A stretch of DNA of 64,000 nt from Enhydrobacter sp. (GCA_026126105.1 JAHCJV010000001.1:151448-215447); one strand, 5' to 3'. Positions 19,016 to 28,512 are shown, numbered from the stretch's first letter. Notes: a model not told the origin generated them from the letters alone. Numbers and translations are program-made.

Positions 19016-19789
19016 TCACGCAGGACGCGAGATTTCCCGAACTGGAACGCCTGCTCTGGCCAAGTGTTCCTTGGCCTGTGCGATCGTGAACTCTCCGAAG
19101 TGGAAGATCGACGCGGCGAGCACTGCCGACGCGCCGCCTCTGATCACGCCATCGACCAGATCGTCGAGCGTGCCGACGCCGCCGGAAGCCACCACCGGCA
19201 CGGTCACGGCGTCCGAAACCGCACGCGTGAGCGCGAGGTCGAATCCTGCCTTTGTGCCGTCGTTGTCCATCGAAGTGATCAGGATTTCGCCGGCGCCATG
19301 ATCCGTCATGCGCTGCGCCCAGTCGATCGCATCGAGCCCGGTGCCCTTGCGGCCACCGTGGGTGAAGACCTCCCACTTGCCCGGTGCCGCCTTGCGCGCA
19401 TCTATCGACACGACGATGCACTGGTCGCCGTATTTCTCGGCCGCCTCGCGAACGAACTCCGGCCGGGTCACCGCCGCCGAGTTTATCGCGACCTTGTCCG
19501 CACCCGCCAGCAGCAGGCGGCGGATATCCTCGATCGTGCGCACGCCGCCGCCGACCGTGAGCGGCATGAAGCACTGCTCGGCAGTGCGCCCCACGACGTC
19601 GAGGATGGTGTCGCGATTCTCGTGGCTCGCCGTGATGTCGAGGAAGGTGAGCTCGTCGGCGCCGGCGGCATCGTAGATGCGGGCCTGCTCGACCGGATCG
19701 CCTGCGTCGCGCAGCTCGAGAAACTGCACGCCTTTCACCACGCGACCGTCCTTGACGTCGAGACAGGGAATGATGCGGACCTTGAGCAT
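19016..19789 (-). CDS. hisF: Imidazole glycerol phosphate synthase, cyclase subunit
   Basis: This 257-residue (beta/alpha)8 barrel starts [20 protein letters not shown], with catalytic Asp11 in CLDV. The second catalytic Asp is in [14 protein letters not shown] (about 130). Phosphate-binding loops [11 protein letters not shown] and [12 protein letters not shown] are present. HisF makes imidazole glycerol phosphate and AICAR from PRFAR, using ammonia from HisH; hisH is not in the window. It begins 2 nt after the hisA stop. Confidence 0.97.
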   Translation of the reverse strand: MLKVRIIPCLDVKDGRVVKGVQFLELRDAGDPVEQARIYDAAGADELTFLDITASHENRDTILDVVGRTAEQCFMPLTVGGGVRTIEDIRRLLLAGADKVAINSAAVTRPEFVREAAEKYGDQCIVVSIDARKAAPGKWEVFTHGGRKGTGLDAIDWAQRMTDHGAGEILITSMDNDGTKAGFDLALTRAVSDAVTVPVVASGGVGTLDDLVDGVIRGGASAVLAASIFHFGEFTIAQAKEHLARAGVPVREISRPA

Positions 19790-19791
19790 CG

Positions 19792-20520
19792 TCAAGTGCC
19801 CTTCAGCACGCGGATCGCGTCCTGCACCGTCATTCGCCCATCGTAGAGCGCGCGGCCGACGATCGCCCCGACAATGCCGTGCTCCTCTGCCGGCCTGAGC
19901 TCGCGCAGGTCGTCCAACGAGCTGACCCCGCCGGAGGCGATCACCGGTGTGGTGAGATGCTGGGCGAGGGTGATGGTGGCGTCGATATTGACACCTCCCA
20001 TGGCGCCGTCGCGGTCGATGTCGGTGTAGATGATGGCGGCCACGCCGGCGTCCTCGAAACGCAAGGCGAGATCGAGCGCGCGCACCGTGCTCTGCTTGGT
20101 CCAGCCGTCGACCGCGACCACGCCGTCGCGGGCATCGATGCCGACGGCGACGCGCCCCGGCCACTGCTTGCAGGCCGCCTTGACGAGACCGGGCTCCTTG
20201 ACGGCAACCGTGCCGAGGATGACGCGCTTCACGCCGGCGTCGAACCACTGGGAGATGCTCTCGATGGTGCGGATGCCGCCGCCGAGCTGGGTCGGCACCT
20301 CGACGGTCTCCAGGATCTCGACCACGGCCGCACGGTTGACCGGATGGCCCTCGACCGCACCGTTGAGATCGACCAGATGGAGCCATTCACAGCCGGCGTC
20401 CGCAAATGCCTTGGCCTGCGCGGCAGGGCTGTCATTGAAGACGGTGGCACGTGCCATGTCACCGCGCAGCAGCCGCACGCACTTGCCGTCCTTGAGGTCG
20501 ATGGCGGGAAACAGGATCAT
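19792..20520 (-). CDS. hisA: ProFAR isomerase
   Basis: This 242-residue (beta/alpha)8 barrel starts [21 protein letters not shown], with the general-base Asp in AIDLKDG. The second catalytic Asp is in [10 protein letters not shown], and phosphate loops [10 protein letters not shown] and [12 protein letters not shown] are present. It isomerises ProFAR to PRFAR in histidine biosynthesis. It precedes hisF by 2 nt, so hisA-hisF-hisE-HIT-hydrolase form an operon. Confidence 0.97.
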   Translation of the reverse strand: MILFPAIDLKDGKCVRLLRGDMARATVFNDSPAAQAKAFADAGCEWLHLVDLNGAVEGHPVNRAAVVEILETVEVPTQLGGGIRTIESISQWFDAGVKRVILGTVAVKEPGLVKAACKQWPGRVAVGIDARDGVVAVDGWTKQSTVRALDLALRFEDAGVAAIIYTDIDRDGAMGGVNIDATITLAQHLTTPVIASGGVSSLDDLRELRPAEEHGIVGAIVGRALYDGRMTVQDAIRVLKGT

Positions 20521-20589
20521 GGCGGCGCTGGATTACCGCGTCGGCCTGCCCCTGTCATCCGCTGGCCGTCAGCGGGCGACAAGTCGCCG

Positions 20590-20847
20590 TCAGCGGCCGA
20601 CGGGCTGTACCGCAAGTTCGGCAGAACGCTTGGCAAGCGTCGACTCGATGGCGCGACGATCCAGGCGCGTCTTGTCGTCGCCTTCGATCAGCCAGGCGAC
20701 GCCGCCGGCGCGGAAAACCTGATTGGCGCGCCGCAAGGCATCGTCGAGCGCCTCATAGGCTGCCGGCAGGAGCCGGTGCTTGGCGGCCTTGAATTCCTTC
20801 TCGGTGGTGCAGACGTAGCCGACGGTCCACCACAGCCTGTAGGTCAT
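20590..20847 (-). CDS. Small conserved-looking protein of unknown function upstream of hisA
   Basis: This 85-residue protein reads MTYRLWWTVGYVCTTEKEF at the start and ends with ESTLAKRSAELAVQPVGR. I do not recognise a family. It is soluble, mildly basic and has no signal peptide. The second ATG (20847) is chosen because GAGGGG lies 7 nt upstream; the first ATG at 20853 is only 1 nt from that site. It lies 69 nt upstream of hisA in the same direction and may be the first gene of the his transcript. Confidence 0.6.
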   Translation of the reverse strand: MTYRLWWTVGYVCTTEKEFKAAKHRLLPAAYEALDDALRRANQVFRAGGVAWLIEGDDKTRLDRRAIESTLAKRSAELAVQPVGR

Positions 20848-21119
20848 ATGCATTCCCCTCGACCCTGTATGGACCGAGGCTCACACTACCTCTTTCTGCC
20901 GGCCAGGGCGAATGCGCCGAGCGTCGGCGTTTGTCGTGCGGCATTGGGCCATGTGACGACAAACAGCCTATTCGCCCTTCTTCGATACGCCCCAGAAGAC
21001 CGGGACCGGGTCTTCGAGGAAGCCGCTCAGGCGATCGCTACGTAAACCCGAGGGTTGGAAGAATTGACCGAGGCGGATTTGGGTACCGACCTGGAGCGCC
21101 CTCGCTTGCAGATCGCGCG
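20848..21119. other. Non-coding or decayed stretch between the small gene and the ABC remnant
   Basis: No convincing gene was found here. On the minus strand, a frame about 60 codons long from the degraded ABC fragment to a TAG at 20970-20972 has a plausible protein texture (RALQVGTQIRLGQFFQPSG), but I recognise no family and see no start. It probably belongs to the same decay event as the neighbouring pseudogene. Confidence 0.4.
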
Positions 21120-21356
21120 CTATCTTCTTTTGCTCGACGAGCGCCTGAGCATGCTCTTGCCGCAGCCCGATTCGCCGACCAGCCCGGCGACCTCGCCCTA
21201 AGCATTATCCGGATCGACGTCGGATACAGCCTGCACGACCGTCGCGCGCACGCCGGTGCCCAAGGCATTGGCGAGCCTGCCGGCGAGATCGACCCGGTGG
21301 ACGAAGCGTTCGGTGATACCGCGCAGGGAGAGGATCGGATCTCCCGCCGCGGTCAT
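21120..21356 (-). pseudogene. Remnant of an OppF/DppF-type ABC transporter ATPase
   Basis: The frame reads MTAAGDPILSLRGITERFVH, then RVDLAGRLANALGTGVRATVVQ, then AVSDVDPDNA, a TAG stop at 21198-21200, and continues in the same frame as GEVAGLVGESGCGKSMLRR before another TAG at 21120-21122. This is the N-terminus of a peptide-type ABC ATPase up to its Walker A motif, with a nonsense codon. The Q-loop, signature and Walker B regions are missing. The ATG overlaps the stop of the NTF2-like gene. No permease or receptor remains beside it. Confidence 0.75.
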
Positions 21357-21820
21357 TTGATCAGCGCTTCCTGATACAGCACGCTCCACCACTTGCCGTT
21401 GCGGCGGGCATAGATGCTCGATGCCTGGACCATCACCGTCTGCGGCTTTCCGCCGAACATCGTGCTCGTATAGGTGACGCGGTAGAGAAGGGCAGCGACG
21501 TCAGGGCTCAGCATGCGCACCGCGTAGGTCGGCTCGACCGCGATGTCGCCGACCAGGGCGAAGTCCTTCATCAGCTCGAGGGTCTGACGCTTGTTGTAGC
21601 GCGACCCGTCGCTGAAGATCAGGAGCGCGTCGTCGCCCAGGAAATTCTTCATGCCGTCGTAGTTCCTGTCGCGCATGAAGCCCCAGCTGCCCTTCTCGAG
21701 CGCCATCAGCTCTTCCCGCAGTCTCTCGATGTCGGAGGATTGCGCCAATGCGGGCACGGCAAGGGCGGCCAGCACTGTGGCGGCGCCCAGCATCATGCAA
21801 CGTCGTTCAGTCATCTTCAT
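21353..21820 (-). CDS. Secreted NTF2-like / DUF4440-type protein
   Basis: This 155-residue protein has a signal peptide (MKMTERRCMMLGAATVLAALAVPALAQ) and an NTF2-like cone fold: ALEKGSWGFMRDRNYDGMKNFL, LLIFSDG, and the closing strands SSIYARRNGKWWSVLYQEALI. The pattern fits SnoaL/DUF4440 proteins, whose pockets serve as small hydrolases, isomerases or binding domains. No catalytic residues can be assigned. A second in-frame ATG lies at 21814. Confidence 0.75.
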   Translation of the reverse strand: MKMTERRCMMLGAATVLAALAVPALAQSSDIERLREELMALEKGSWGFMRDRNYDGMKNFLGDDALLIFSDGSRYNKRQTLELMKDFALVGDIAVEPTYAVRMLSPDVAALLYRVTYTSTMFGGKPQTVMVQASSIYARRNGKWWSVLYQEALIK

Positions 21821-21944
21821 GTTATCCCCGTTTCAGGCCGCGGCGCACCGACAGCGCCCCCAAGGGCCGGGCTGGTGTTCCTCCAGCGCCGCTGGTGTCG
21901 CAGCCTTATGGCAAGGCGTGGCGGCGGGAGCTAGTCTCCCGGGC

Positions 21945-23141
21945 ATGAGCCACATTACCCCCGACCGTCTCGCCGGTCTCGCGGCCGAGCTGACCTCCAT
22001 CCGGCGCGACATCCATCGGCATCCCGAGACTGCGTTCGAGGAGACGCGCACCGCGCAGATCGTCGCCGACAAGCTCACTTCGTGGGGCATCGAGATCCAT
22101 CGCGGGCTCGCCACCACCGGCGTGGTCGGCACGCTGAAAGGCACACGGCCCGGCCAGAAGACGATCGGCCTGCGCGCCGACATGGATGCGTTGCACCTGC
22201 AGGAAAAGAACGACTTCGACTATGCCTCTTCGATCCCGAACAAGATGCATGCCTGCGGTCATGACGGCCATACCACCATGCTGCTCGGTGCGGCCAAGCA
22301 TCTCGCTGCCGAGCCGGACTTCGCCGGCACCGTGCACTTCATCTTCCAGCCGGCGGAGGAAGGTCTCGGCGGCGCGCGGGTGATGATCGAGGAAGGGCTG
22401 TTCGACAGGTTCAACTGCGACGCCGTCTACGGCATGCACAACATGCCGGGCTTCGAGAAGGGCCGCTTCGCGATCCGCACCGGGGCCATGCTTGCCGCGT
22501 CCGACAGCTGGGAAGTGACCTTCAAGGGCACCGGCGGCCATGGCGCGATGCCCGACCGCGGCACCGATCCGACCTTCGTGGCGGCGCAGTTCATCGTCGC
22601 GGTGCAGGGCATCATCGGCCGCAACGTGACGCCGGCCCAGGCCGCGGTGCTGAGCGTCGGCCACATCCATGCCGGCACGGCGGGCTCGCCCAACGTCATT
22701 CCATCCGAAGTGCTGATCAAGGGCACGGCCCGCAGCTTCTCGCCCGATGTCCGCAACCTGCTCGAGCGGCGGCTGGCCGAGGTCGCCGAGGGCATCGCGA
22801 AGGCCGGCGGCTGCGAGGCGATCTCGAAGTATCATCGGCGCTATCCGGCGCTGGTCAACGCCGTCGACCAGACCAGGATCGCCGTGCAGGCCGCCGCCCT
22901 GACCGTCGGCCGCGAGAACGTCGAGGCCAACGTCCAGCCGATCGCCGGCGCGGAGGACTTCGCCTTCATGCTCGAGAAGAAGCCCGGCGCCTACATCATG
23001 ATCGGCAACGGCGGCACCGGCGAAGGCGGCTGCCAGAACGTCCATTCGCCGCTCTACGACTTCAGCGACGAGATCCTGACCACCGGCGCGGCCTACTGGG
23101 TCAATCTGGTGCAGGTCGAGCTGGGCGACGCGGCGCCGTAA
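21945..23141 (+). CDS. M20-family amidohydrolase (hippurate / N-acyl-amino-acid hydrolase-like)
   Basis: This 398-residue metallopeptidase-fold enzyme starts MSHITPDRLAGLAAEL. It carries IRRDIHRHPETAFEE, GLRADMDALHLQEKN, MHACGHDGHTTMLLGAA, FQPAEEGLGGARVMIEEG and the dimerisation/active-site block GTGGHGAMPDRGTDP. A late metal ligand lies in QNVHSPLYDFSDE. Enzymes of this type release amino acids from N-acyl derivatives in the cytosol. A longer in-frame extension to 21675 is antisense to the NTF2-like gene and is rejected. Confidence 0.93.
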   Translation: MSHITPDRLAGLAAELTSIRRDIHRHPETAFEETRTAQIVADKLTSWGIEIHRGLATTGVVGTLKGTRPGQKTIGLRADMDALHLQEKNDFDYASSIPNKMHACGHDGHTTMLLGAAKHLAAEPDFAGTVHFIFQPAEEGLGGARVMIEEGLFDRFNCDAVYGMHNMPGFEKGRFAIRTGAMLAASDSWEVTFKGTGGHGAMPDRGTDPTFVAAQFIVAVQGIIGRNVTPAQAAVLSVGHIHAGTAGSPNVIPSEVLIKGTARSFSPDVRNLLERRLAEVAEGIAKAGGCEAISKYHRRYPALVNAVDQTRIAVQAAALTVGRENVEANVQPIAGAEDFAFMLEKKPGAYIMIGNGGTGEGGCQNVHSPLYDFSDEILTTGAAYWVNLVQVELGDAAP

Positions 23142-23143
23142 GC

Positions 23144-23180
23144 GGCCCCCTCGCGTCACGCCTGGCCGTGGGGCCATTTT
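23144..23180 (+). terminator. Possible weak terminator between convergent genes
   Basis: GGCCCC (23144-23149) can pair with GGGGCC (23170-23175), followed by ATTTT. The loop of 20 nt is long, so efficiency is doubtful. It sits between the convergent M20 amidohydrolase and peptide-binding-protein genes. Confidence 0.3.
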
Positions 23181-24756
23181 AACGAGTGACGGTCTTCGGC
23201 TGGACGAACTGCGCCAGGGTGGCCTGGTCGGCTCGGGCGGCGTAGGTGAGGTCGCGACGCAGCGCCCAGACCGACAGCTCGAAGTACAGGGGGAGGAGGC
23301 CGTAGTCGGCGATCACAAGGCGGCTCGCCTCCTGCAGCAACTGCTCGCGCCTGGGGCTGTCGACGGTGCGCATCGCCTCTTCCAGCTTGGCATCCATCGC
23401 GGGATTTGAATAGCGGCCGCGGTTCGTGCCTCCCATCGCCTTTTCGCGGTTTGGCGTGGCCGCCAGCGCACGCAACGGGTTGGACATTTCGCCGGTCTCG
23501 CTGCCCCAGCCGGAGAGGTAGACGCTGTACTTGAATTCGTCCCGCTTCTTGAAGAATGCCGGCGACGCCGTCGCCTCGACTTCGGTCTTGATGCCGATCC
23601 GGCTCCACATGGACGCCACCGCCTGCGCCACCTTGAGATCGTTGACGTAGCGGCCGTTAGGCGTGCCCAATGTGATCGAGAATCCGTCGGGATAACCCGC
23701 CTGGGCGAGCAGTGCGCGAGCCGCGGCGGCATCGAACTTGTCGGGCGCGCTGTCTTTCGACGTGCCGAAGGCAGGCGACGGCAGGAAGTCGCCCGCCGGC
23801 ATGGCGACCCCTTCCATGATCGTGTCGGCAATCGACTTGCGGTCGATTGCCTGGCTCAGAGCCTGGCGCACCGCCTTGTCCTTCAGCGGATTCCTGCCGT
23901 CCGTATCGGGGATGCCGGGGGAGGGCTCGGCGAACTGGTCGAGCGCCAGATAGATGACGCGGCTCGAGACCGCCTCGGCGATGGCGAGCTTCGGCTCTTG
24001 CCTGAGCTGGGGCACGTCGGCGGTCGGAGGGTCCTCGATCATGTCGACGTCGCCGGCCAGCAGCGCGGTCACGCGAGCGGCAGCATTGGTCAACACACGG
24101 AACGTCACGCTTTCCCATGCCGGCTTCGGTCCCCGGTAAGCGTCGTTGCGCGCGAGCACCAGCTCGCCCCCGCGCTTCCAGGCGACGAACTTGAATGGCC
24201 CGGTACCGACCAGCCCTTCGCCGCGATCGAACTCCGCCGTCGTCCTGCCTTCGGGCGCGGCACCTGCCGCGGCAGTGCGCGACAGAATCGGCAGGCTGGA
24301 GAGGTCGAGCGGCAGCAACGGCGCGGGCGAGGCGGTCGAGATGCGCAGGGTGAACGGATCGACGATCTCGAGCTTCGTCACCTGCCGCGTGATCAGGGTG
24401 AAGGGCGAAGGGCTGTTCGGCACCTTGGCCGCGCGATCCAGGGTGAAGGCGACGTCCGCGGCCGTGAACGGCGAGCCGTCGCTGAATGTCACGTCGGGCC
24501 GCAGCTTGAACTCCCACACGGCGTCATCGACCGCCTTCCAGGACAGCGCCAGAGCAGGGACGGGCAGTTGCTGCGCATCCCGGGCGACGAGTGGATCGAA
24601 AAGGTGGAGGGCAATCTGATTGTTGGCACCAACGTTCTGGTACTGCGGGTCGAGCGAGGTCGGCTCGCTCTTCAACCCGATCCGGAGCTCCTGAGCCAGA
24701 GCCGGCAGCGCCAGCGACAGGAGCGTGGCAGCCAGAAGGAGTACGCGACTTTTCAT
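23179..24756 (-). CDS. ABC transporter substrate-binding protein, family 5 (peptide/nickel type)
   Basis: This 525-residue periplasmic receptor has a signal peptide (MKSRVLLLAATLLSLALPALAQ). It also has the SBP_bac_5 signatures SLDPQYQNVGANNQIALHLFDPLVA, WEFKLRPDVTFSDGSPFTAADVAFTLDRA and VRQALSQAIDRKSIADTIMEG. Such proteins bind peptides, metals chelates or opines. No permease or ATPase genes adjoin it, but the decayed OppF/DppF-type ATPase lies about 1.8 kb away, hinting at a broken-up peptide transporter locus (inference). Confidence 0.92.
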   Translation of the reverse strand: MKSRVLLLAATLLSLALPALAQELRIGLKSEPTSLDPQYQNVGANNQIALHLFDPLVARDAQQLPVPALALSWKAVDDAVWEFKLRPDVTFSDGSPFTAADVAFTLDRAAKVPNSPSPFTLITRQVTKLEIVDPFTLRISTASPAPLLPLDLSSLPILSRTAAAGAAPEGRTTAEFDRGEGLVGTGPFKFVAWKRGGELVLARNDAYRGPKPAWESVTFRVLTNAAARVTALLAGDVDMIEDPPTADVPQLRQEPKLAIAEAVSSRVIYLALDQFAEPSPGIPDTDGRNPLKDKAVRQALSQAIDRKSIADTIMEGVAMPAGDFLPSPAFGTSKDSAPDKFDAAAARALLAQAGYPDGFSITLGTPNGRYVNDLKVAQAVASMWSRIGIKTEVEATASPAFFKKRDEFKYSVYLSGWGSETGEMSNPLRALAATPNREKAMGGTNRGRYSNPAMDAKLEEAMRTVDSPRREQLLQEASRLVIADYGLLPLYFELSVWALRRDLTYAARADQATLAQFVQPKTVTR

Positions 24757-24935
24757 GCTGCGTAACTCTCGGCAGCGCGGGCGGCGTTGGCAACGCGACA
24801 GGACGACCGAAGAGCGGTAATTTGGACCTGCGTACGCTGGTGCGGAATTCCAGTCTTGAATCTGCGTGGCCTCAAGCCCGGCTACGGCTTAGGGTGGCGC
24901 TCCAATGTCAACGCGAATGGCGGGGAGCTGTGGCG

Positions 24936-26480
24936 ATGAACGGTGCGGAAAGTCTGGTTCGGACCCTGGTCAAGGGCGGCGTCGAGGTCTGCTTCGCCAA
25001 TCCCGGCACGTCGGAAATGCATTTCGTGGGCGCGCTCGACCGGGTCGAGGGCATGCGCTGCGTTCTCGGCCTCTTCGAAGGCGTCTGCTCCGGAGCAGCC
25101 GATGGCTACTACCGCATGACGGACAAGCCCGCCTCGACGCTGCTGCACCTGGGACCGGGCCTCGCCAATGCCGCCGCCAACCTGCACAACGCCAAGAAGG
25201 CCGGCTCCGGCGTCGTCAATATCGTGGGCGAGCATGCGCTCTATCACATCAAATATGACACGCCTCTGACCGCCGACATCGAGGGCATCGCTCGACCATT
25301 CTCGCATTGGGTGAAGACCTCGCCGACGTCGAAGACCGTGGCCGGCGATGGCGCGCTTGCCATCCAGGCCGCGCGCGTGGCGCCGGGCCAGATCGCGACG
25401 CTTATCCTGCCCGCCGACACGGCGTGGACCGAGGCCGACGGTCCGGCCGAGACTCCGGCGACGCCCGCTCCCGAGAAGCCGAGCCAGGAGACGGTCGTGG
25501 CCGCGGCCAAGGCACTGAAGAAGCCGAACGCGATGCTCTTCATCGGCGGCCGCGCCCTGCGCGCCCGGGGCCTCGAGCTTGCCGGCAAGATCGCCGCCAA
25601 GACCGGCTGCAAAGTCCAGGGCGCGGGCGGTACCGCGCGCATCGAGCGCGGCGCCGGGCGCGTGCCGGTGCTGCGCCTGCACTTCGTGATCGAGCAGGCA
25701 CAGGCTCAGCTCAAGGGCACGCAGCAGATGGTGTTGTGCGGCGCCAAGGCACCGTTTGCGTTCTTTGCCTACCCCGGCAAGCCATCGGTGCTGACGCCGG
25801 ACGGCTGCGAGACCATGACTCTTTGCCCCGTCGAGGGCGATCCGCTGGCCTCGCTCGAGGCGCTGGCGATGGAGCTCGACGCGATGAACGAGACGGCGGC
25901 AGGCGTTGCCCAGCCGCACCGTCCGGACCGCCCGAAGGGCAAGTTCACGCTCGACGGCCTCGGCCAGGCACTGGGTGCGACGATGCCGGAAGGCGCGATC
26001 GTGGTCGACGAATCGGTCACCACCGGCCGCGGCTTCTTCCCGTTCAGTGCCGGCGCGCCGCCGCACGACTGGCTGAACAACATGGGCGGCTCGATCGGCT
26101 TCGGCGGACCGGTCGCGGTCGGCGCCGCAGTCGCCTGCCCGGACCGCAAGGTCATCTGCATGATCGGCGACGGCTCGGCGATGTACACGATCCAGTCGCT
26201 GTGGACGATGGCGCGCGAGAATCTCGACGTCTGCGTGATGATCTTCTCGAATCGCTCCTACAACATCCTCTACAGCCAGCTCGCCGACGTCGGCGCTGCC
26301 AATCCCGGTCCGCGCGCCATCGACATGCTGACGCTCGACCGTCCAACCCTGCAGTTCACCGATCTCGCCAAAGGCATGGGCGTGGCGGGCGGCAAGGCGC
26401 ACGATCTCGAGGAGCTCACCAAGCATCTCACCTACGCCATGTCGCAGAAGGGCCCGTATCTGATCGACGTGATCATGTGA
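24936..26480 (+). CDS. Thiamine-diphosphate enzyme, acetolactate synthase large subunit-like
   Basis: This 514-residue protein has the three ThDP-family domains. The N-terminal PYR domain reads MNGAESLVRTLVKGGVEVCFANPGTSE with catalytic Glu in LFEGVCSGAADGYYRM. A central domain follows, and a C-terminal PP domain carries the GDG motif MIGDGSAMYTIQSLWTMARENLDVCVMIFSNRSYNIL. It resembles the group annotated as acetolactate synthase large subunit that is not ilvB and has no adjacent small subunit. The substrate is unknown. GGGGAG lies before the start. Its stop overlaps the trmB start by 4 nt. Confidence 0.88.
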   Translation: MNGAESLVRTLVKGGVEVCFANPGTSEMHFVGALDRVEGMRCVLGLFEGVCSGAADGYYRMTDKPASTLLHLGPGLANAAANLHNAKKAGSGVVNIVGEHALYHIKYDTPLTADIEGIARPFSHWVKTSPTSKTVAGDGALAIQAARVAPGQIATLILPADTAWTEADGPAETPATPAPEKPSQETVVAAAKALKKPNAMLFIGGRALRARGLELAGKIAAKTGCKVQGAGGTARIERGAGRVPVLRLHFVIEQAQAQLKGTQQMVLCGAKAPFAFFAYPGKPSVLTPDGCETMTLCPVEGDPLASLEALAMELDAMNETAAGVAQPHRPDRPKGKFTLDGLGQALGATMPEGAIVVDESVTTGRGFFPFSAGAPPHDWLNNMGGSIGFGGPVAVGAAVACPDRKVICMIGDGSAMYTIQSLWTMARENLDVCVMIFSNRSYNILYSQLADVGAANPGPRAIDMLTLDRPTLQFTDLAKGMGVAGGKAHDLEELTKHLTYAMSQKGPYLIDVIM

Positions 26481-27160
26481 GCGAGGAGCGTCAGCGTACC
26501 CTCTACGGCCGCCGCCGCGGCAAGAAGCTGCGGGCCGGCCAGGAGGCACTGCTCGATACGCTGCTGCCGAAGCTGCTGGTCGCTATCCCGCCGGAACCGC
26601 AGAAGATCGACCCGGCGGCTCTGTTCAGCGGCGCACGCGAGACCTGGCTCGAGGTCGGCTTCGGTGCGGGCGAGCATCTCGTCTGGCAGGCCGAGCAGCA
26701 TCCCGATGTCGGGCTGATCGGCTGCGAGCCCTACATGAACGGTGTTGCCAAGTGCCTCGCCCACATCGAGCGCACCGGCGTCGGCAACGTGCGTCTCTTC
26801 ACCGACGACGCGCGGCTGGTGATGGCAGCGCTGCCCGACCGGTCGCTGTCGCGCGCGTTCGTGCTGTTTCCCGATCCCTGGCCGAAGACACGTCACCATA
26901 AGCGGCGCTTCGTCCAACGCGGCACGCTCGACATGCTGGCGCGCCTGCTGCAGTCCGGCTCGGAGTTGCGGCTGGCGACCGACGATCCGAGCTATTTGCC
27001 GTGGATGGTCGAGCATGCCTGTACCCATCCGGCCTTCACCTGGCTCGCCGAGCGGCCCGATGACTGGCAAAAGAGGCCGGACGACTGGCCGCCGACGCGC
27101 TACGAGCAAAAGATGCTCGCCGGGCACAGACCCACATTCCTGCGCTTCAGGCGTCTCTGA
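26477..27160 (+). CDS. trmB: tRNA (guanine46-N7)-methyltransferase
   Basis: This 227-residue SAM-dependent enzyme starts at a GTG within GTGA, overlapping the TPP-enzyme stop. It has the basic N-terminus LYGRRRGKKLRAGQ, SAM motif LEVGFGAGEHLVWQAEQHP, the GCEPYMNGVAKCL block and the family signature LFPDPWPKTRHHKRRFV. It methylates G46 in the variable loop of tRNAs. Its 3' end overlaps the convergent MFS gene by 14 nt. Coupling to a TPP enzyme is unusual. Confidence 0.96.
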   Translation: MSEERQRTLYGRRRGKKLRAGQEALLDTLLPKLLVAIPPEPQKIDPAALFSGARETWLEVGFGAGEHLVWQAEQHPDVGLIGCEPYMNGVAKCLAHIERTGVGNVRLFTDDARLVMAALPDRSLSRAFVLFPDPWPKTRHHKRRFVQRGTLDMLARLLQSGSELRLATDDPSYLPWMVEHACTHPAFTWLAERPDDWQKRPDDWPPTRYEQKMLAGHRPTFLRFRRL

Positions 27161-28358
27161 CGGGGCGTGGTCGGAACAGCACCAGGATCGCTGCGGCGAG
27201 CTGCAATGCGAGGCAGAGCATCAGCGACGTGCGGTAGCTGCCCGACTGATCGTGCAGCACGCCCAGGATCGACGGTCCGGTCGCGGCGACGAGCTGGTTG
27301 ATCGCGACATTCAGGCTGACGGCGCGCGCGAAGTCGCGCCGCGGGAATTCCTGCTGCACGATCAGGCCGGGCAGGGTGATCAGGTTGCCGACCCCGAAGC
27401 CGAACAGGATGCAGCCGAGATAGAGCCCCCAGACCGATTTGCTCGCCAGCAGCACGATCATCGCGCCGGCCTGCACGCACAGCACCGCGGCGCTGGCCAG
27501 GCGCCGGTCGACCCTGTCGATCACCAGTCCGACGGCGAGCCGGCCTGCCAGGGCCGACAGCGAGGTCGCGCTGACCGCCCATCCCGCCCCCTGCAAGCCC
27601 AGCGTCGGCTCGAGATAGGCGACCTGATGGGCGATGAAGCTGATCTGCGCCAGCAGACCCAGCGAGAAGGCGCCCACCATGGTGACATAGCGCGGTTCGC
27701 GCAGAAGCTGGGCGCGGCTCATCGGGGTGCGGCTCGTCTCATGCGCGGAACTGGGTTCGTCGCCAGCGTCGTGCTCGTCGTCGCGGCGTGGCCGGAGCGC
27801 GGAGAACGCGAGCGGCAACAGCGTCACCAGGACGAAACCGACGGCGGCCATGCAGGCCCGGGCGAACCCCAGTGTGTCGATTGCCCAGGCAAATGCCGGC
27901 GCGAACAACAGGCCGCCGCACGTCGCACCGTTCAAGGCCAGACTCGCGGCAAGGCCGCGCCGGCGGTTGAACCATTGCGCAATGATGGTGTTGATCGAGC
28001 CGCCGCCCATGGCGGCCCAGCCCGGGATCATGAGCATGAAGGCAAGATAGAGCTGCCATGGCCGGTCGATGACCGTGAGGCAGAGCACCCCCGCTCCCAT
28101 CAGCCCCGCCCCGGCCATCACCACCACCCGCGCACCGCGCTTCTGGATGACGTCACCGACCTGCATCACCAGGAAGGCGCCGGCGACGTAGTAGAAGCTG
28201 ATCGCCGAGGAGATCGTGGCCGGCGACCAGCCATGCGCTTTTTCGAGGGCGACCAGATAGAGGCTCAGCCCATAGAAGCCGAGCCCCCACCCATAGAGGG
28301 CAATGACGAAGGTGCAGAAGACAACCCACCAGCCGTGGTAGTGCCTGTTTGAGTTCAT
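27147..28358 (-). CDS. MFS transporter
   Basis: This protein of about 403 residues has 12 predicted hydrophobic segments (for example GWWVVFCTFVIALYGWGLGFYGLSL and ALALQLAAAILVLF). The A-motif-like loop between segments 2 and 3 is DVIQKRGARVVVMAGAGLMGAG. A charged central loop, RPRRDDEHDAGDEPSSAHETSRT, separates the halves. It resembles the oxalate/monocarboxylate-type MFS branch, but substrate is not assignable. The ATG at 28358 is used; an in-frame GTG at 28376 adds six residues, and neither has a strong ribosome-binding site. Confidence 0.88.
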   Translation of the reverse strand: MNSNRHYHGWWVVFCTFVIALYGWGLGFYGLSLYLVALEKAHGWSPATISSAISFYYVAGAFLVMQVGDVIQKRGARVVVMAGAGLMGAGVLCLTVIDRPWQLYLAFMLMIPGWAAMGGGSINTIIAQWFNRRRGLAASLALNGATCGGLLFAPAFAWAIDTLGFARACMAAVGFVLVTLLPLAFSALRPRRDDEHDAGDEPSSAHETSRTPMSRAQLLREPRYVTMVGAFSLGLLAQISFIAHQVAYLEPTLGLQGAGWAVSATSLSALAGRLAVGLVIDRVDRRLASAAVLCVQAGAMIVLLASKSVWGLYLGCILFGFGVGNLITLPGLIVQQEFPRRDFARAVSLNVAINQLVAATGPSILGVLHDQSGSYRTSLMLCLALQLAAAILVLFRPRPVRDA

Positions 28359-28512
28359 CGCCGAACGTTCTGACACGGCGTCATGACGCCTGCTGGCGGT
28401 TTTCGGAAATCATCATGAAATGCAGTCGATTGTGGGGAAAAGCTTGCCAGCGGGCACAACTGCGCCTATACCCGCCGCCATCCTCATCGGGTTCGCAGGA
28501 CGAGCCAAACAA

